Below, in pieces: positions 33,947-44,467 of a stretch of DNA of 64,000 nt. The position numbers and the translations under genes were made by a program. Within the stretch, counting starts at the first letter, position 1. Each line of letters begins with the position of its first letter. Under the pieces are notes generated by a model that saw nothing but the letters and a program-made list of their open reading frames with translations, did no database searches and was not told the DNA's origin. Location of the stretch: contig CAZQJC010000095.1 in the NCBI GenBank assembly GCA_964593795.1, positions 62,001-126,000 of the forward strand, read 5' to 3'. This DNA is from JAHFDS01 sp964593795 (GTDB lineage Bacteria; Myxococcota_A; Polyangia; JAHFDS01).

Positions 33947-36880
33947 TCAGAGCGCGCTCTTGAGCGCGAAGTAGGTCTGGCGCTCGCCCGCCTGGTCGAG
34001 TCCGTAGGCCATGCCGACGGTCGCGGTGACGTCGGTGTTGTACCAGAGGCGCATCAGCAGGCCGACCTCACCGCCGACGCCGTGGCGGAACTTGTCGAGA
34101 TCGAGGTCGCCGTTGAACGCGTTGCCCCAGTCCGAGAACAGCTTCGCGGACAGGCGCTGGAAGTAGATCGGAGACGTGTCGCGCGAGAGCGCGCGCTCGA
34201 TGATCCAGACCGGCAGCCGGTACTCCACGTGGACGAGGTGGTACTGCTCGCCGGCCAGGGCGCCCGAGGGATAGCCGCGGAGCGTGGCGTCGCCGATGCG
34301 GAAGGCGGGATCGAACAGGCCCCGGATGGGATCGCCCGTGTCGCCCGAGAAGCCACCCAGCACGAAGACGCCACGCCGGCGCGTGTTGCCGTCGGAGATG
34401 CCGCCCTCGTAGCCGACCGTGATCGAGTGCCGCCTCCAGACGCGGCTCTCGACCGGCAGGCCGAAGTTCTCGTACCAGCGCCAGGTGATGCGGTTGACGC
34501 GGTAGTCGCCGCCGAGCTCGGGATACTGCAGGCGGAGCGACAGGCCCACCCGCCGGCCGCGCACGAGGCCCTCGGTCCACGTGTACTCGCGCGCGTCGTC
34601 ATACGCCCAGGAGAGGCCCACGCCGGCGAGGTTGCCCTGCTCGGGCAGGACCGGCACGCGCGTGTTGGGGTCGGGCGGCACGCGCACGTTGTCGCCCGTG
34701 AAGCGCTGGAGCGTGTAGTCGAAGACGATCGAGGCGAAGCGGTCGTTCTTGGCGATGAGCGGCCACTGGTAGACGGCGCTGCCGAGCGTGTTGCTCTCGG
34801 CGTACGTGACGCCGTGGCCGTCGATGACGAGCCCTCCACGCTGCAGCGTGAAATGCTGGAAATCGGCGGTCAGCGTTGGGCGGAAGCCGTAGTAGCTGTA
34901 GGCGAAGAACTCGTTGACCTCGCCGCGCGAGGTGCCGACCTCGAGCGTCAGCGTCGCCGCGTGCATCGCCGCCGCGTCGAGGGCGTCGGTCGTCACGAGG
35001 ATGTTCTGGCCGAACGAGCCCGGCTGCGTGTTCAGCGACAGGCTGCGCGGCCGCAGCGTCTCCCAGAAGCGATAGCTCCGCTCGCGAAGGACCGGGGCGC
35101 GCTCGCCGAGCGTCGAGAGCGCGGGATCCGCAGGCGGGTGGTTGTCGACGTACTCCGGGGCCTCCCGCCAGGTGGTCGGGTCGAGCGGCATCGAGTGCAC
35201 GTCGAAGCCGCGCGAGGAGTACCGCTGGAACGCGAGCCACCGCCCGTCCCGCGAGGGGATCGGCTGGAACGCGCCGTCGAGCACGTTCGTGACCTGCAGG
35301 ATGCGGCCGGTCGCGCGCTCGTGGGCGAAGACGTTGTAGATGCCGGTGCGGTCGCTGGAGAAGAAGAGGTACTTGCCGTCGTCCGAGAAGTGCGGGTCGG
35401 TGTCGGTGGCGCGGTCCCGCCACAGCCGCTTCGGCGGCCCGCCGCCCACCTCGACGAGGAACAGGTCGCGGTAGCCGCCCGCGGTCCACGCCGAGTACGC
35501 GATCGTGCGGCCGTCTGGCGCGAACGTCGGCGAGAGCACCTGCTCGCCGGGGTTGCTGCGCACGAGCCAGTGCACCCCGCCGGCGGCGCCCTTGTCGCGC
35601 CGGATGAGCCCGAGGTGGCTCGTCGCCTGCCCGCTCGACGTCGCCGCGAACGCGATCCAGTGGCCGTCGGGGGACATCGCCGGTTCGCGCGCGCGCAGGC
35701 ACTCGGTGAGCGCGCGACGCTCGCCGGTGCGCAGGTTCCACGCGAAGAGCTCGTCGAAGCTCGAGGCACCCGGGCGGCAGGTCTCGGTCTCCGAGTACAC
35801 GACCTCCTCGCCGTCGGGCGTCACCTGGAACGGCCCGCCGCCGCCGGGGAACTCGAAGAGCGTCTCGGCCTTGCCGCCACGCACGGGCACCGCGCGTAGC
35901 GCCGCCTGCCGGTAGCCGTCCGCCGCCACGAAGAGCACGCGCTCGGGGCTCCTGGGATCGAACTGGGCGTGCCCCTGGAACTCGCCGAGCGCGGTGAGCG
36001 GCACGCTCCGCGTCTCGCCGCGCGCACGCACCTCGTCGCCGAGGCGCCCGTAGCCCTCGCGCAGCTCGGCGAGCCACGCGTCGTAGAGCTGCTGGTAGGT
36101 CTCGCCGAACACGCCGCGCGCGGTGCGATTGAGCGAGAAGGGGATGGGGTTTCGGCCGTAGCGCCGGCTCACCTCGGCGAAGCCCGCCTCGCCGTGGCGC
36201 CGGGCGATGAAGTCGATGAAGAACCCGCCGTAGAGGTACGCGGTGTTGCCGTGCGGATAGCGCCACGTCCCGCTCGACATGCCGTCGAGGCGCTCGAACG
36301 CACCCTCGAGCACCGCGGCGCGGAGCTGCATCTCGAAGAACCGGCTGCGGATGCGCCCGCCGGACGTCCGGCGGCTCTCCTCGAGCACCGCGAGGCCCTC
36401 GGTGAACCAGCGCGGCTGGATCTGGTTCGGCGCCCAGCGCTTGCCGACGAGGTAGTGCGTGAGCGCGGGGAGCCCCGTGATGTTGTCGATGTGCAGGACG
36501 TGCGTGTACTCGTGCATGAACAGCGTCCAGAGCCAGTCGTCGTAGTCGCCGAGCGTCGACTGATCTCCGGGCGCCACGAGGAACAGGCGCACGAGGTTGT
36601 AGGGCGTGATGTCCGCGAAGCCGTTCGCGCCGTCGGTCTGATCCACGAGGACGATCTGCGTCGGCTCGCGGGGCTCCCAGCCGAGCCGGGGCACGAGGAC
36701 GGCGTGCACGCGCTCGGCGATGTCGGCGAGCTTGTACGCCACGCGATCCTCGCCGCGGTAGAACGTGATGCGGAAGTGCGCCGTCTCGAGGGTGCGCCAC
36801 TCGAGCGTCGGATCGCCCGCGTCGGCAGGCCGTGCGAGCGCGGCCAGGAGGGCCAGGGCGGCGGCCGCGCGGCGGATCAT
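33947..36880 (-). CDS. Peptidase-MA/TolB-propeller/Omp85-like outer-membrane protein
   Basis: 977 residues. Signal peptide to about 21. The N-terminal domain has a gluzincin-type HEYTH (123-127) with third ligand Glu161 in WFTEGLAVL. Residues about 310-610 form a TolB/WD40-like propeller (repeated SPDGHWIAFA, SDDGKYLFFSSDRTG, SRDGRWLAF). The C-terminal about 350 residues are beta-barrel-like with GGFSGDTGDPIRGLFDPAFRIG and LRGYPSGALAGEQYHLVHVEYR, the conserved region of surface-antigen/BamA-type barrels. It may be a secreted protease tethered by its own barrel or an assembly factor. The ATG overlaps the stop of the GNAT gene (ATGA). Confidence 0.88.
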   Translation of the reverse strand: MIRRAAAALALLAALARPADAGDPTLEWRTLETAHFRITFYRGEDRVAYKLADIAERVHAVLVPRLGWEPREPTQIVLVDQTDGANGFADITPYNLVRLFLVAPGDQSTLGDYDDWLWTLFMHEYTHVLHIDNITGLPALTHYLVGKRWAPNQIQPRWFTEGLAVLEESRRTSGGRIRSRFFEMQLRAAVLEGAFERLDGMSSGTWRYPHGNTAYLYGGFFIDFIARRHGEAGFAEVSRRYGRNPIPFSLNRTARGVFGETYQQLYDAWLAELREGYGRLGDEVRARGETRSVPLTALGEFQGHAQFDPRSPERVLFVAADGYRQAALRAVPVRGGKAETLFEFPGGGGPFQVTPDGEEVVYSETETCRPGASSFDELFAWNLRTGERRALTECLRAREPAMSPDGHWIAFAATSSGQATSHLGLIRRDKGAAGGVHWLVRSNPGEQVLSPTFAPDGRTIAYSAWTAGGYRDLFLVEVGGGPPKRLWRDRATDTDPHFSDDGKYLFFSSDRTGIYNVFAHERATGRILQVTNVLDGAFQPIPSRDGRWLAFQRYSSRGFDVHSMPLDPTTWREAPEYVDNHPPADPALSTLGERAPVLRERSYRFWETLRPRSLSLNTQPGSFGQNILVTTDALDAAAMHAATLTLEVGTSRGEVNEFFAYSYYGFRPTLTADFQHFTLQRGGLVIDGHGVTYAESNTLGSAVYQWPLIAKNDRFASIVFDYTLQRFTGDNVRVPPDPNTRVPVLPEQGNLAGVGLSWAYDDAREYTWTEGLVRGRRVGLSLRLQYPELGGDYRVNRITWRWYENFGLPVESRVWRRHSITVGYEGGISDGNTRRRGVFVLGGFSGDTGDPIRGLFDPAFRIGDATLRGYPSGALAGEQYHLVHVEYRLPVWIIERALSRDTSPIYFQRLSAKLFSDWGNAFNGDLDLDKFRHGVGGEVGLLMRLWYNTDVTATVGMAYGLDQAGERQTYFALKSAL

Positions 36881-37368
36881 CGGCCCTTTCCGCCGACGTC
36901 CGCCGCGAGCACGCGCGAGACGGCGCGAAAGCCGAGCGCGCGGTAGAAGGCGTCGCCGCCCGCGTTGCCCTCCCACAGGGTCAGCAGCACCTGCGCGGCG
37001 CCTTGCTCGGCCGCCCAGCGGCGCGTCTCGGCGACGAGCGCGCGTCCCACGCCGCGCTTGCGGTACCGCGCCGACACCGAGAGATCCTCGATCATCACGC
37101 GTCGCCTCGGGGTCATGTGCGCCCGCCGCGGCGTGTCGTAGACGCGCGCTCGAAGCAGGCCCACGACGCCCGCGCGCGGGGCCTCGGCCACGAGGACCAG
37201 GGTGTGGCGGTCGACCACCAGCGGCGTCTCGTCTCGCCCCGCGCGGAAGAAGTCGGGGTGCAGGCGGGCGTGCAGCGCCAGGGAGGCTTCCACGAGCATG
37301 GCGATGGCCGCGCCGTCGTCGGCGCGCGCCGGACGTATCTGGATGGGCGGATGCTTGGGCGGACGCAC
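36877..37368 (-). CDS. GNAT-family N-acetyltransferase
   Basis: 163 residues from a GTG four bases after the CheY stop. Transfers an acetyl group from acetyl-CoA. The central strand/loop VMIEDLSVSARYRKRGVGRALVAE contains the R/QxxGxG/A acetyl-CoA-binding motif (RKRGVG), and YRALGF is the usual C-terminal motif. The N-terminal motif IRPARADDGAAIAMLVEAS is standard. Substrate unknown. Overlapping stop/start signals tie it to the CheY gene upstream and the barrel gene downstream. Confidence 0.9.
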   Translation of the reverse strand: MRPPKHPPIQIRPARADDGAAIAMLVEASLALHARLHPDFFRAGRDETPLVVDRHTLVLVAEAPRAGVVGLLRARVYDTPRRAHMTPRRRVMIEDLSVSARYRKRGVGRALVAETRRWAAEQGAAQVLLTLWEGNAGGDAFYRALGFRAVSRVLAADVGGKGR

Positions 37369-37372
37369 CCCG

Positions 37373-37741
37373 TCAGGGCAGCAGATCGCGGAGCACGCGA
37401 TCGATTGCGCGGCGGTTGACCGGCTTCTTGACGAAGTGGTTCGCGCCGAGCTCGAGGGCCTGGCGCTCCACGTCGGGGCTGTCCTCGTTGGTGACGACGA
37501 CGATCTGCGTGCCGGCGTGCGCCGGATCGTCACGCACGCGCCGGATGAGCTTCATCCCGTCGAGGATCGGCATGTTGAGGTCGGCGAAGACGACGTCGTA
37601 GCGCCCCTGCGCCAGGGCCTTGAGGGCCTCCACGCCGTCCTGGGCCTCGATGATGTCGATGCCGTGGTACGCGCGGAGGGCCAGACGCAGTAGCTGGCGC
37701 ATGGCCGGCGAGTCCTCGACGATGAGCACGCGGATGGCCAT
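37373..37741 (-). CDS. CheY-like single-domain response regulator
   Basis: 122 residues, a receiver domain alone: acidic pocket VEDS (8-11), phosphoacceptor Asp in VVFADLNMPILDG (about 53), conserved Thr in VVTNEDSP and Lys in FVKKPVN. With no output domain it presumably acts by protein contact. It begins one base after the stop of the upstream hydrolase and is followed by a GNAT gene. No cognate kinase is in the window. Confidence 0.94.
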   Translation of the reverse strand: MAIRVLIVEDSPAMRQLLRLALRAYHGIDIIEAQDGVEALKALAQGRYDVVFADLNMPILDGMKLIRRVRDDPAHAGTQIVVVTNEDSPDVERQALELGANHFVKKPVNRRAIDRVLRDLLP

Positions 37742-37742
37742 G

Positions 37743-38588
37743 TCAGCCCGCCGCCAGCAGGCGCGCCGTCGTCCGCTGCCGCAGCGCGCGGACGGCGCCC
37801 ACGAAGCGCTCTGGCGTCTCCTCGGCCGGCGAATGCCCGCAACCGGGGATCACCTCCGCGGTCGCCCCCGGGATGAGCGCGGCGATCCGCTCGGCGTGCG
37901 CCGGTGGGACGATGCGGTCCTTGTCGCCGAAGAGCACGGCCGTGGGGGCGTGGATCTCGCCGAGGAGCGGCGAGAGGTCGAGGCCCGCCATCGCGCGGAT
38001 CATCGCGTAGGTGGCGTCGCGGCCGCCGGGACGGTTGAGGCGCTCCCAGTAGTAGTCGACGTAGAGGTCGCTCGCGAGCGAGCGATCTTCGAAGGCGTTC
38101 TCGAAGTGCGCGGCCAGTTGCCCGCGCGAGTACACGCGCTTGAACAGCGCCTCGCCGATGCCGGGCTGAAGGACGAGCTGGCCCGACAGCGGCAGGCGAA
38201 AGGGCAGGGCGACCGCATCGACCGCGAGGAGCGCGCGGACGCGCTCCGGGTGCAGCGCGGCGAGCGCGAGCGCCACGCCGCCGCCGAACGAGTGCCCGGC
38301 GACGGTCGCGCCCGACACGCCGAGCACGTCGAGCACGCGGTCGCAGTAGTGGGCGAGCCCGAGGGGCGAGTAGTCGAACGCGTGCGGCGAGGGGCGATCC
38401 GCCTCGCCGTGGCCCGGCAGGTCGAACGCGATGACCTCGGCTTCCGTCGCCAGCGTCTTGATCACGGGCTTCCAGATCCAGTGGCTGACCAGGAGGCCGT
38501 GGATGAGCACGAGCGGCTCGCCCCGGCCCGAGCGGTGCACGAACGTGCGCACGCCGTCGACGTCGAGGAGGCGACCGGGGAGGCTCAT
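37743..38588 (-). CDS. Alpha/beta-hydrolase
   Basis: 281 residues. Oxyanion motif LIHGLL (28-33), nucleophile elbow AGHSFGGG (Ser near 98), acid in LFGDKDRIVPP, His in PGCGHSPAEE near the end. There is no signal peptide, so it is cytosolic. Substrate unknown; this epoxide-hydrolase/haloperoxidase-like type includes esterases and C-C hydrolases. A TATCAT hexamer is seven bases before the ATG, suggesting a leaderless transcript that also carries CheY, GNAT and the barrel gene. Confidence 0.9.
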   Translation of the reverse strand: MSLPGRLLDVDGVRTFVHRSGRGEPLVLIHGLLVSHWIWKPVIKTLATEAEVIAFDLPGHGEADRPSPHAFDYSPLGLAHYCDRVLDVLGVSGATVAGHSFGGGVALALAALHPERVRALLAVDAVALPFRLPLSGQLVLQPGIGEALFKRVYSRGQLAAHFENAFEDRSLASDLYVDYYWERLNRPGGRDATYAMIRAMAGLDLSPLLGEIHAPTAVLFGDKDRIVPPAHAERIAALIPGATAEVIPGCGHSPAEETPERFVGAVRALRQRTTARLLAAG

Positions 38589-38595
38589 CCAGCGA

Positions 38596-38601
38596 ATGAT
38601 A
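38596..38601 (-). promoter_or_regulatory. -10 box of the hydrolase-CheY-GNAT-barrel operon (leaderless)
   Basis: TATCAT on the minus strand ends seven bases before the ATG at 38588. Confidence 0.5.
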
Positions 38602-38694
38602 CCCGACGCGGGGCGAGTTCCGGGTCGCCTTGGTGTGGGCGGCATCGCTTGCACCTCCGTCGCGCCCGGGGGACAGTTCGGCAGGACGGCGCCC

Positions 38695-39516
38695 ATGAAG
38701 AAGACGCTGCGACTCGGATCCTGGGTGGTGCTCGCGATTCTCGGTGCGACCGAGGCGGGCGCGCGGGCGCAGGGCAAGGCCCCGCCGAAGCCGCCTGCCA
38801 CCACCGCGCCGACGGTGAACCCGTGGGCGGAGGGCCCGCCCCCACCGCCTGCGGCGGAGGCTCCCGCTCCGCGTCCGGCCGAGCCGCCGCCTCCCGTGGC
38901 TCCCGTCGCGCCGTCGCCTCCTCCCGCGCCGTCGCCTCCTCCCGCGCCGTGGCCGCCGCCTCCGCCGCCCACGCAGGGGTGGCCCGGGCAGTACCCCTAT
39001 CGGATCCGATATGCCCAGCTCCCGCCGCCGCCGCCGCGCGGCCGCGAGGGCGTGACGATCGGGTTCTCCCTCGGGCCCGGCGGGGGACGCTTCGCCGAGC
39101 ACGGCCAGCCGACCCTGTCGAACGGCACGGTGGCGGGCTCGTTCCGCATCGGCGGCATGCTCGATCCCGATCGGGCGCTCCTCTTCCACCTCGACGGCTG
39201 GTCGTTCCGCGACGGCACGTACAACTATCAGGTGGGCGCGATGTCGGTCGCGTTCCAGCAGTTCCTCGCCGATCGCGTGTGGCTCAAGGCGGGCGCGGGC
39301 CTCGGCTTCGGCGAGGTCTCGCTACGTGAGGGTGCCTACTACGATCGCCGCGTGGCGGAGTACGCGGGCCTCTTCGGGCTCCTGGCCGTCGGCATCGAGC
39401 TCGTGCACACGAGAAACGCCTTCGCGCTCGATCTCGAGGCCACGGTCAACGCGCTGTTCGCCAAGGATCTCTCGGGCCAGAGCAGCTCGCTCCAGCTCGG
39501 CTTCCACTGGTACTGA
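38695..39516 (+). CDS. Exported protein with Pro-rich linker and small outer-membrane-type barrel
   Basis: 273 residues. Signal peptide ending ARA/Q (about 25). A long Pro/Ala linker (about 28-100) is followed by a strand-rich domain (about 118-273) that ends in LQLGFHWY, with the C-terminal aromatic typical of outer-membrane barrels. The architecture echoes the protein at 19674. Function unknown. It diverges from the hydrolase operon and converges on ptsI with only 15 bases between stops. Confidence 0.75.
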   Translation: MKKTLRLGSWVVLAILGATEAGARAQGKAPPKPPATTAPTVNPWAEGPPPPPAAEAPAPRPAEPPPPVAPVAPSPPPAPSPPPAPWPPPPPPTQGWPGQYPYRIRYAQLPPPPPRGREGVTIGFSLGPGGGRFAEHGQPTLSNGTVAGSFRIGGMLDPDRALLFHLDGWSFRDGTYNYQVGAMSVAFQQFLADRVWLKAGAGLGFGEVSLREGAYYDRRVAEYAGLFGLLAVGIELVHTRNAFALDLEATVNALFAKDLSGQSSSLQLGFHWY

Positions 39517-39531
39517 TCTGGTGGGCTCGGG

Positions 39532-41268
39532 CTACCCGCCGCGGGCTGCGCGGACGGCGCCCTCGACGTCGGCCGCCGTGGGCAGGTTGATCACGCGCTC
39601 GGCGAGCTCGGTGGAGGCCAGGTACTCAGCGCCGCGGATCGCGGCCTTGACCACCGGGATGGCGAGCGAGTTCATCGACAGCTCGTCCACGCCGAGGCCG
39701 AGCAGCACCGGGAGGAACAGCGCCTCGCCGGCCATCTCGCCGCACACGCACACGGGGATGCCGGCCGCGTGCGCGCTCTGCACGACGAAGCGGAGCAGGC
39801 GCAGGATCGCCGGGTGCAGCGGCTCGTAGAGGTAGCTGACGTGCTCGTTGACGCGGTCGATCGCGAGCGAGTACTGGATGAGGTCGTTCGTCCCCACCGC
39901 GAAGAACGAGACGTGCTTCGCGAGGAGGTCGGCCGTCATCGCCGCGCTCGGCATCTCGATCATGATGCCGACCGGCACGTCGGGCCGGAACGCGACGCCC
40001 TCGATCGACAGGTCTCGCTTGACCTCGTCGAGCACGGCCAGCACCTCGCGCAGCTCGCCCACGCCGCTGATCATGGGGAACATGATCTTGACCTCGCCGT
40101 GCACGCTCGCGCGGAGCAGGCCCCGGAGCTGCGCCTTGAACAGGCCCCGCTCGCGCAGGCACAGCCGCACCGAGCGCAGGCCGAGGGCGGGATTGGCCTC
40201 GCGCGGGCCGTGGTGGCCGAGCGCGGCCGCCGCCTTCTCCCCGCCGAGGTCGAACGTCCTGAACGTGACCGGCCGGTTGCCCACGAGATCCAGCACGCGT
40301 CGCGCGAGCTGGTAGTGGTCCTCCTCGGTCGGGATGCTGCTCCGCCCAAGGAACAGGAACTCCGTGCGGTAAAGGCCCACGCCCTCGGCGCCGTGCTCGA
40401 GCGCGCTCGGGACCTCCTCGTTGAGCTCGACGTTGGCCATCAGCCGCACCCGGTGCCCGTCCCGCGTGACCGACTCGAGGTCACGGGTCTTGAGCTGCTC
40501 CTCCTCGCGCGCGGCGTGCTGCCTGGCGCGCCCTCGGTACTGCGCGACGAGCGGCGCCGACGGGTGGAGGATGACCTCGCCCTCGGTGCCGTCGATGATG
40601 ATGAGGTCGCCGTTGCCGACGCGGTGCGTGATGTCCTCGAGGCCGACCACGGCGGGGAGCTCGACCGCGCGCGCGAGGATCGCGGTGTGCGAGGTCTTGC
40701 CGCCCACGTCGGTCAGGAAGCCCGCGATGGCCGCGCGCTGGAGCTGCGCGATGTCCGCCGGGGACAGCTCGTGCGCCACCACCACCGCGTCCGGCGGCGG
40801 CGCGAGCGGCTGCTCCATGCCGAGGAGGTTGCGCAGCACGCGGTCGCCCACGAAGTCCACGTCGCTGCGCCGCTCGCGGAAGTACTGGTCGTCCACCGAG
40901 TCGAAGATGCCCTTGATGTGCTCGACGGTCTTGCGCAGCGCCCACTCGGCGTTGACGTGCTCGGTCGCGATCGAGCGCAGCGTCGGTTCGACGAGGTGCT
41001 CGTCTCGCAGGATGAGCTGGTGCGCCTCCAGGATCTGGAAGGGGTCGTCGCCCGACGCCCGCTCGGCGAGCTTCTGCTTGACGCGTTCGAGCTGCTCGTG
41101 GCTGCGCCGGAGCGCGTCGTCGAAGCGGCGCTGCTCGCCCTCGACCTCGGCGGCCGTGATGTGCCGCTTGGGCGTCTTGACCTTGCGCCGATCGATCAGG
41201 TACGCGCGGCCGATCGCGATCCCCGGAGAGGCCCCGACGCCCTTGAGCCGCGCCTCCTCCTGCGTCAC
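39532..41268 (-). CDS. ptsI: PTS Enzyme I (phosphoenolpyruvate-protein phosphotransferase)
   Basis: 578 residues, full length. Takes phosphate from PEP onto His194 (GGKTSHTAILAR) and passes it to HPr. The PEP-binding barrel contains GLYRTEFLFLGR, the FDLGGEKA motif, EMPSAAMTADLL, and the active-site CGEMAG. It has no GAF domain, so it is the sugar-type rather than the PtsP-type enzyme I. Last gene of the operon, four bases after ptsH. Together with PtsN, an EIIA-Man and HPr kinase but no sugar permease, it points to a regulatory phosphorelay. Confidence 0.97.
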   Translation of the reverse strand: MTQEEARLKGVGASPGIAIGRAYLIDRRKVKTPKRHITAAEVEGEQRRFDDALRRSHEQLERVKQKLAERASGDDPFQILEAHQLILRDEHLVEPTLRSIATEHVNAEWALRKTVEHIKGIFDSVDDQYFRERRSDVDFVGDRVLRNLLGMEQPLAPPPDAVVVAHELSPADIAQLQRAAIAGFLTDVGGKTSHTAILARAVELPAVVGLEDITHRVGNGDLIIIDGTEGEVILHPSAPLVAQYRGRARQHAAREEEQLKTRDLESVTRDGHRVRLMANVELNEEVPSALEHGAEGVGLYRTEFLFLGRSSIPTEEDHYQLARRVLDLVGNRPVTFRTFDLGGEKAAAALGHHGPREANPALGLRSVRLCLRERGLFKAQLRGLLRASVHGEVKIMFPMISGVGELREVLAVLDEVKRDLSIEGVAFRPDVPVGIMIEMPSAAMTADLLAKHVSFFAVGTNDLIQYSLAIDRVNEHVSYLYEPLHPAILRLLRFVVQSAHAAGIPVCVCGEMAGEALFLPVLLGLGVDELSMNSLAIPVVKAAIRGAEYLASTELAERVINLPTAADVEGAVRAARGG

Positions 41269-41272
41269 GCGA

Positions 41273-41554
41273 TCACTCCTCGCCGAACTTCGCTGCGAAG
41301 AGCGCGCAGATCGCCTCGAGGGCCGCCGCCGCGTCCGGCCCGGTCGTGATCACCTTCAGCTCCGTCCCGATCGCCGCGGTGAGCATGAGCACACCCATGA
41401 TGCTCTTGCCGTTGACGCGCTCGTCCTCCCGTTCGAGGAAGACGTCGCTCCTGTACTTTGCGGCGAGCTGCACGAGCTTCGTGGCCGCGCGGGCGTGCAG
41501 CCCCAGCTTGTTCAGGACCCGGACCTGGCGGGCGTATTCGGTCGCTTCCGTCAT
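41273..41554 (-). CDS. ptsH: HPr phosphocarrier
   Basis: 93 residues. Phosphoacceptor His20 in NKLGLHARAAT and regulatory Ser51 in NGKSIMGVLML, the site used by HPr kinase, which is encoded in the same operon. Both residues are intact, so the protein can be phosphorylated by Enzyme I and by HprK. The ATG overlaps the EIIA stop. Confidence 0.97.
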   Translation of the reverse strand: MTEATEYARQVRVLNKLGLHARAATKLVQLAAKYRSDVFLEREDERVNGKSIMGVLMLTAAIGTELKVITTGPDAAAALEAICALFAAKFGEE

Positions 41555-42021
41555 CGCGCGTCCCTTCGCGTGCTCAGGATCTCGCTCGACAGGCGGATGC
41601 CCCGCTTCGCCGACTCCTGGATCTCGCGCCCGAGATCGGTCGGGCCGTGCGTGCGGTCCGCGGTCGAGAGCTTGGCCAGCATCGGCAGCGACAGCCCGTA
41701 GAGGATCTCGACGTCGTGGCCGCCGCCCGCCTCGAGCCGTGCCCGCATCGAGTGCGCGATCCCGACGCACACGTTCGACGGCGTGGAGCCGCACAGATCG
41801 ACGATGACGAGCACCCCGTGGCCGCGATCGACGCCCTCGACCGCGCCCTCGACCTTGGCCTGGATCTGTCCGGCCGGCTCGTCGAAATCGGTGCCGACCG
41901 CCGTGACGCCATCGAGGTTGTTGCCCATGCGCCGCGCAGTGTCGAGGAGGTCGAGCGCACTCGGCCCGTGGCTCACCAGCACCACACCGACGACTGGATC
42001 ACTCGGGCGCGGAGTCTTCAT
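41551..42021 (-). CDS. PTS EIIA component, mannose family
   Basis: 156 residues. Phosphoacceptor His18 in VGVVLVSHGPSALDLLD. The GTDFDEPAGQIQAKVEGAV region and VDLCGSTPSN motif are typical of EIIA-Man/PTS-dependent dihydroxyacetone-type A domains. No IIB, IIC or IID gene is in the window, so it probably regulates a target protein rather than sugar uptake. Its ATG overlaps the end of rapZ and its stop overlaps ptsH. Confidence 0.93.
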   Translation of the reverse strand: MKTPRPSDPVVGVVLVSHGPSALDLLDTARRMGNNLDGVTAVGTDFDEPAGQIQAKVEGAVEGVDRGHGVLVIVDLCGSTPSNVCVGIAHSMRARLEAGGGHDVEILYGLSLPMLAKLSTADRTHGPTDLGREIQESAKRGIRLSSEILSTRRDAR

Positions 42022-42863
42022 GTGGCACCTCGTTCGACGTCTCGATGCCGGACCGTGCACGTGACGCGCGTGCTCATCCGCCTGGCCAGCTCCGCCACGA
42101 GCGCCACGGAGCGGTGTCGCCCGCCCGTGCAGCCGATCGCGACCGTCACGTATGTCTTGCCCTCCCGCTGGAAGCGCGGCAAGAGAAAATCCAGGAGGCT
42201 CTGCACGTGCTCGAGCAGCGTCTGCGCGTCGGGCTCGCCGAGCACGAACTCGGACACCTCGGTGTCGAGGCCAGTCTTGCCGGTGAGCCGCTCGACGAAG
42301 TATGGGTTCGGCAGGAAGCGCGCGTCGAGCATGATGTCCGCCTCGGCGGGCACGCCGTACTTGAACCCGAAGGACTCGAGCGTGATCGAGAGCCCGCCGT
42401 CCTTCCGAGCGTAGCGCGACTGGGCGATCGCCTTGAGCTCGTGCACCGTGAGCGATCCGGTGTCGATCACGGTGTCCGCGAGGTCGCGCAGCTCGTGCAG
42501 GAGCGCGCGCTCGCGCGCCACCGCTTCGCGCACGGCCCCGCCGAGCGGGTGCTTGCGCCGCGTCTGCGAGAAGCGCCGCACGATGACGTCGTCCGGCGCC
42601 TCGCAGAACAGCACGTCCACGTGGTGCCCGCGCGCGCGCAGCTCGGGCACGAGCTTCTTGGCTTCGCCCAGGAACTCGCTGCCGCGGACGTCGATGCCGA
42701 GGCCCAGCTTCTCGCGCTCCTTGGCCGCCTCGAAGAGCTGCACGAACGTCGGCACGAGCGGCAGCGGCAGGTTGTCCACGCAGAAGTAGTCGAGGTCCTC
42801 GAGGGCGTTGAGCACGGTCGACTTGCCGGCCCCCGAGATCCCCGTGACGACGACGAGCTGCAT
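42018..42863 (-). CDS. rapZ: RapZ, nucleotide-binding RNase adapter
   Basis: 281 residues. N-terminal Walker A GISGAGKS (8-15) and C-terminal domain with GCTGGRHRSV and CTVRHRDVERG. In enterobacteria RapZ binds a small RNA and guides RNase E to control glucosamine-6-phosphate synthase; in myxobacteria its RNA target is not known. The gene lies between hprK and the EIIA gene, the usual order of this operon. No unusual features. Confidence 0.96.
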   Translation of the reverse strand: MQLVVVTGISGAGKSTVLNALEDLDYFCVDNLPLPLVPTFVQLFEAAKEREKLGLGIDVRGSEFLGEAKKLVPELRARGHHVDVLFCEAPDDVIVRRFSQTRRKHPLGGAVREAVARERALLHELRDLADTVIDTGSLTVHELKAIAQSRYARKDGGLSITLESFGFKYGVPAEADIMLDARFLPNPYFVERLTGKTGLDTEVSEFVLGEPDAQTLLEHVQSLLDFLLPRFQREGKTYVTVAIGCTGGRHRSVALVAELARRMSTRVTCTVRHRDVERGAT

Positions 42864-42869
42864 CGGCGC

Positions 42870-43838
<969 letters not shown>

Positions 43839-43846
43839 GCGCCGCT

Positions 43847-43852
43847 AGTCTA
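43847..43852 (-). promoter_or_regulatory. -10 box upstream of hprK (leaderless)
   Basis: TAGACT on the minus strand, ending eight bases before the hprK ATG, in the 28-base gap after ptsN. Confidence 0.45.
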
Positions 43853-43866
43853 GCAGGGGAACGGCT

Positions 43867-44328
<462 letters not shown>

Positions 44329-44467
44329 GAGCTGACCCTGGCCTCGCCCCGCGCCCCCGTCGACGGGGTACGACTACCACCAGCGGCATGCCGGGTGCAC
44401 GAAAAATGCACCCAGAACGGGCGGACTCTGCTCTCGGTGGCGCGGGAGTGGGGGCTGCGGCTCGCTG
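44329..44467. other. Intergenic region between hpf and ptsN
   Basis: 139 bases without a gene. It contains the perfect 14-base palindrome CCCCGTCGACGGGG around 44355-44368, which could be an operator or weak hairpin. No promoter hexamers of good quality were seen. Confidence 0.4.
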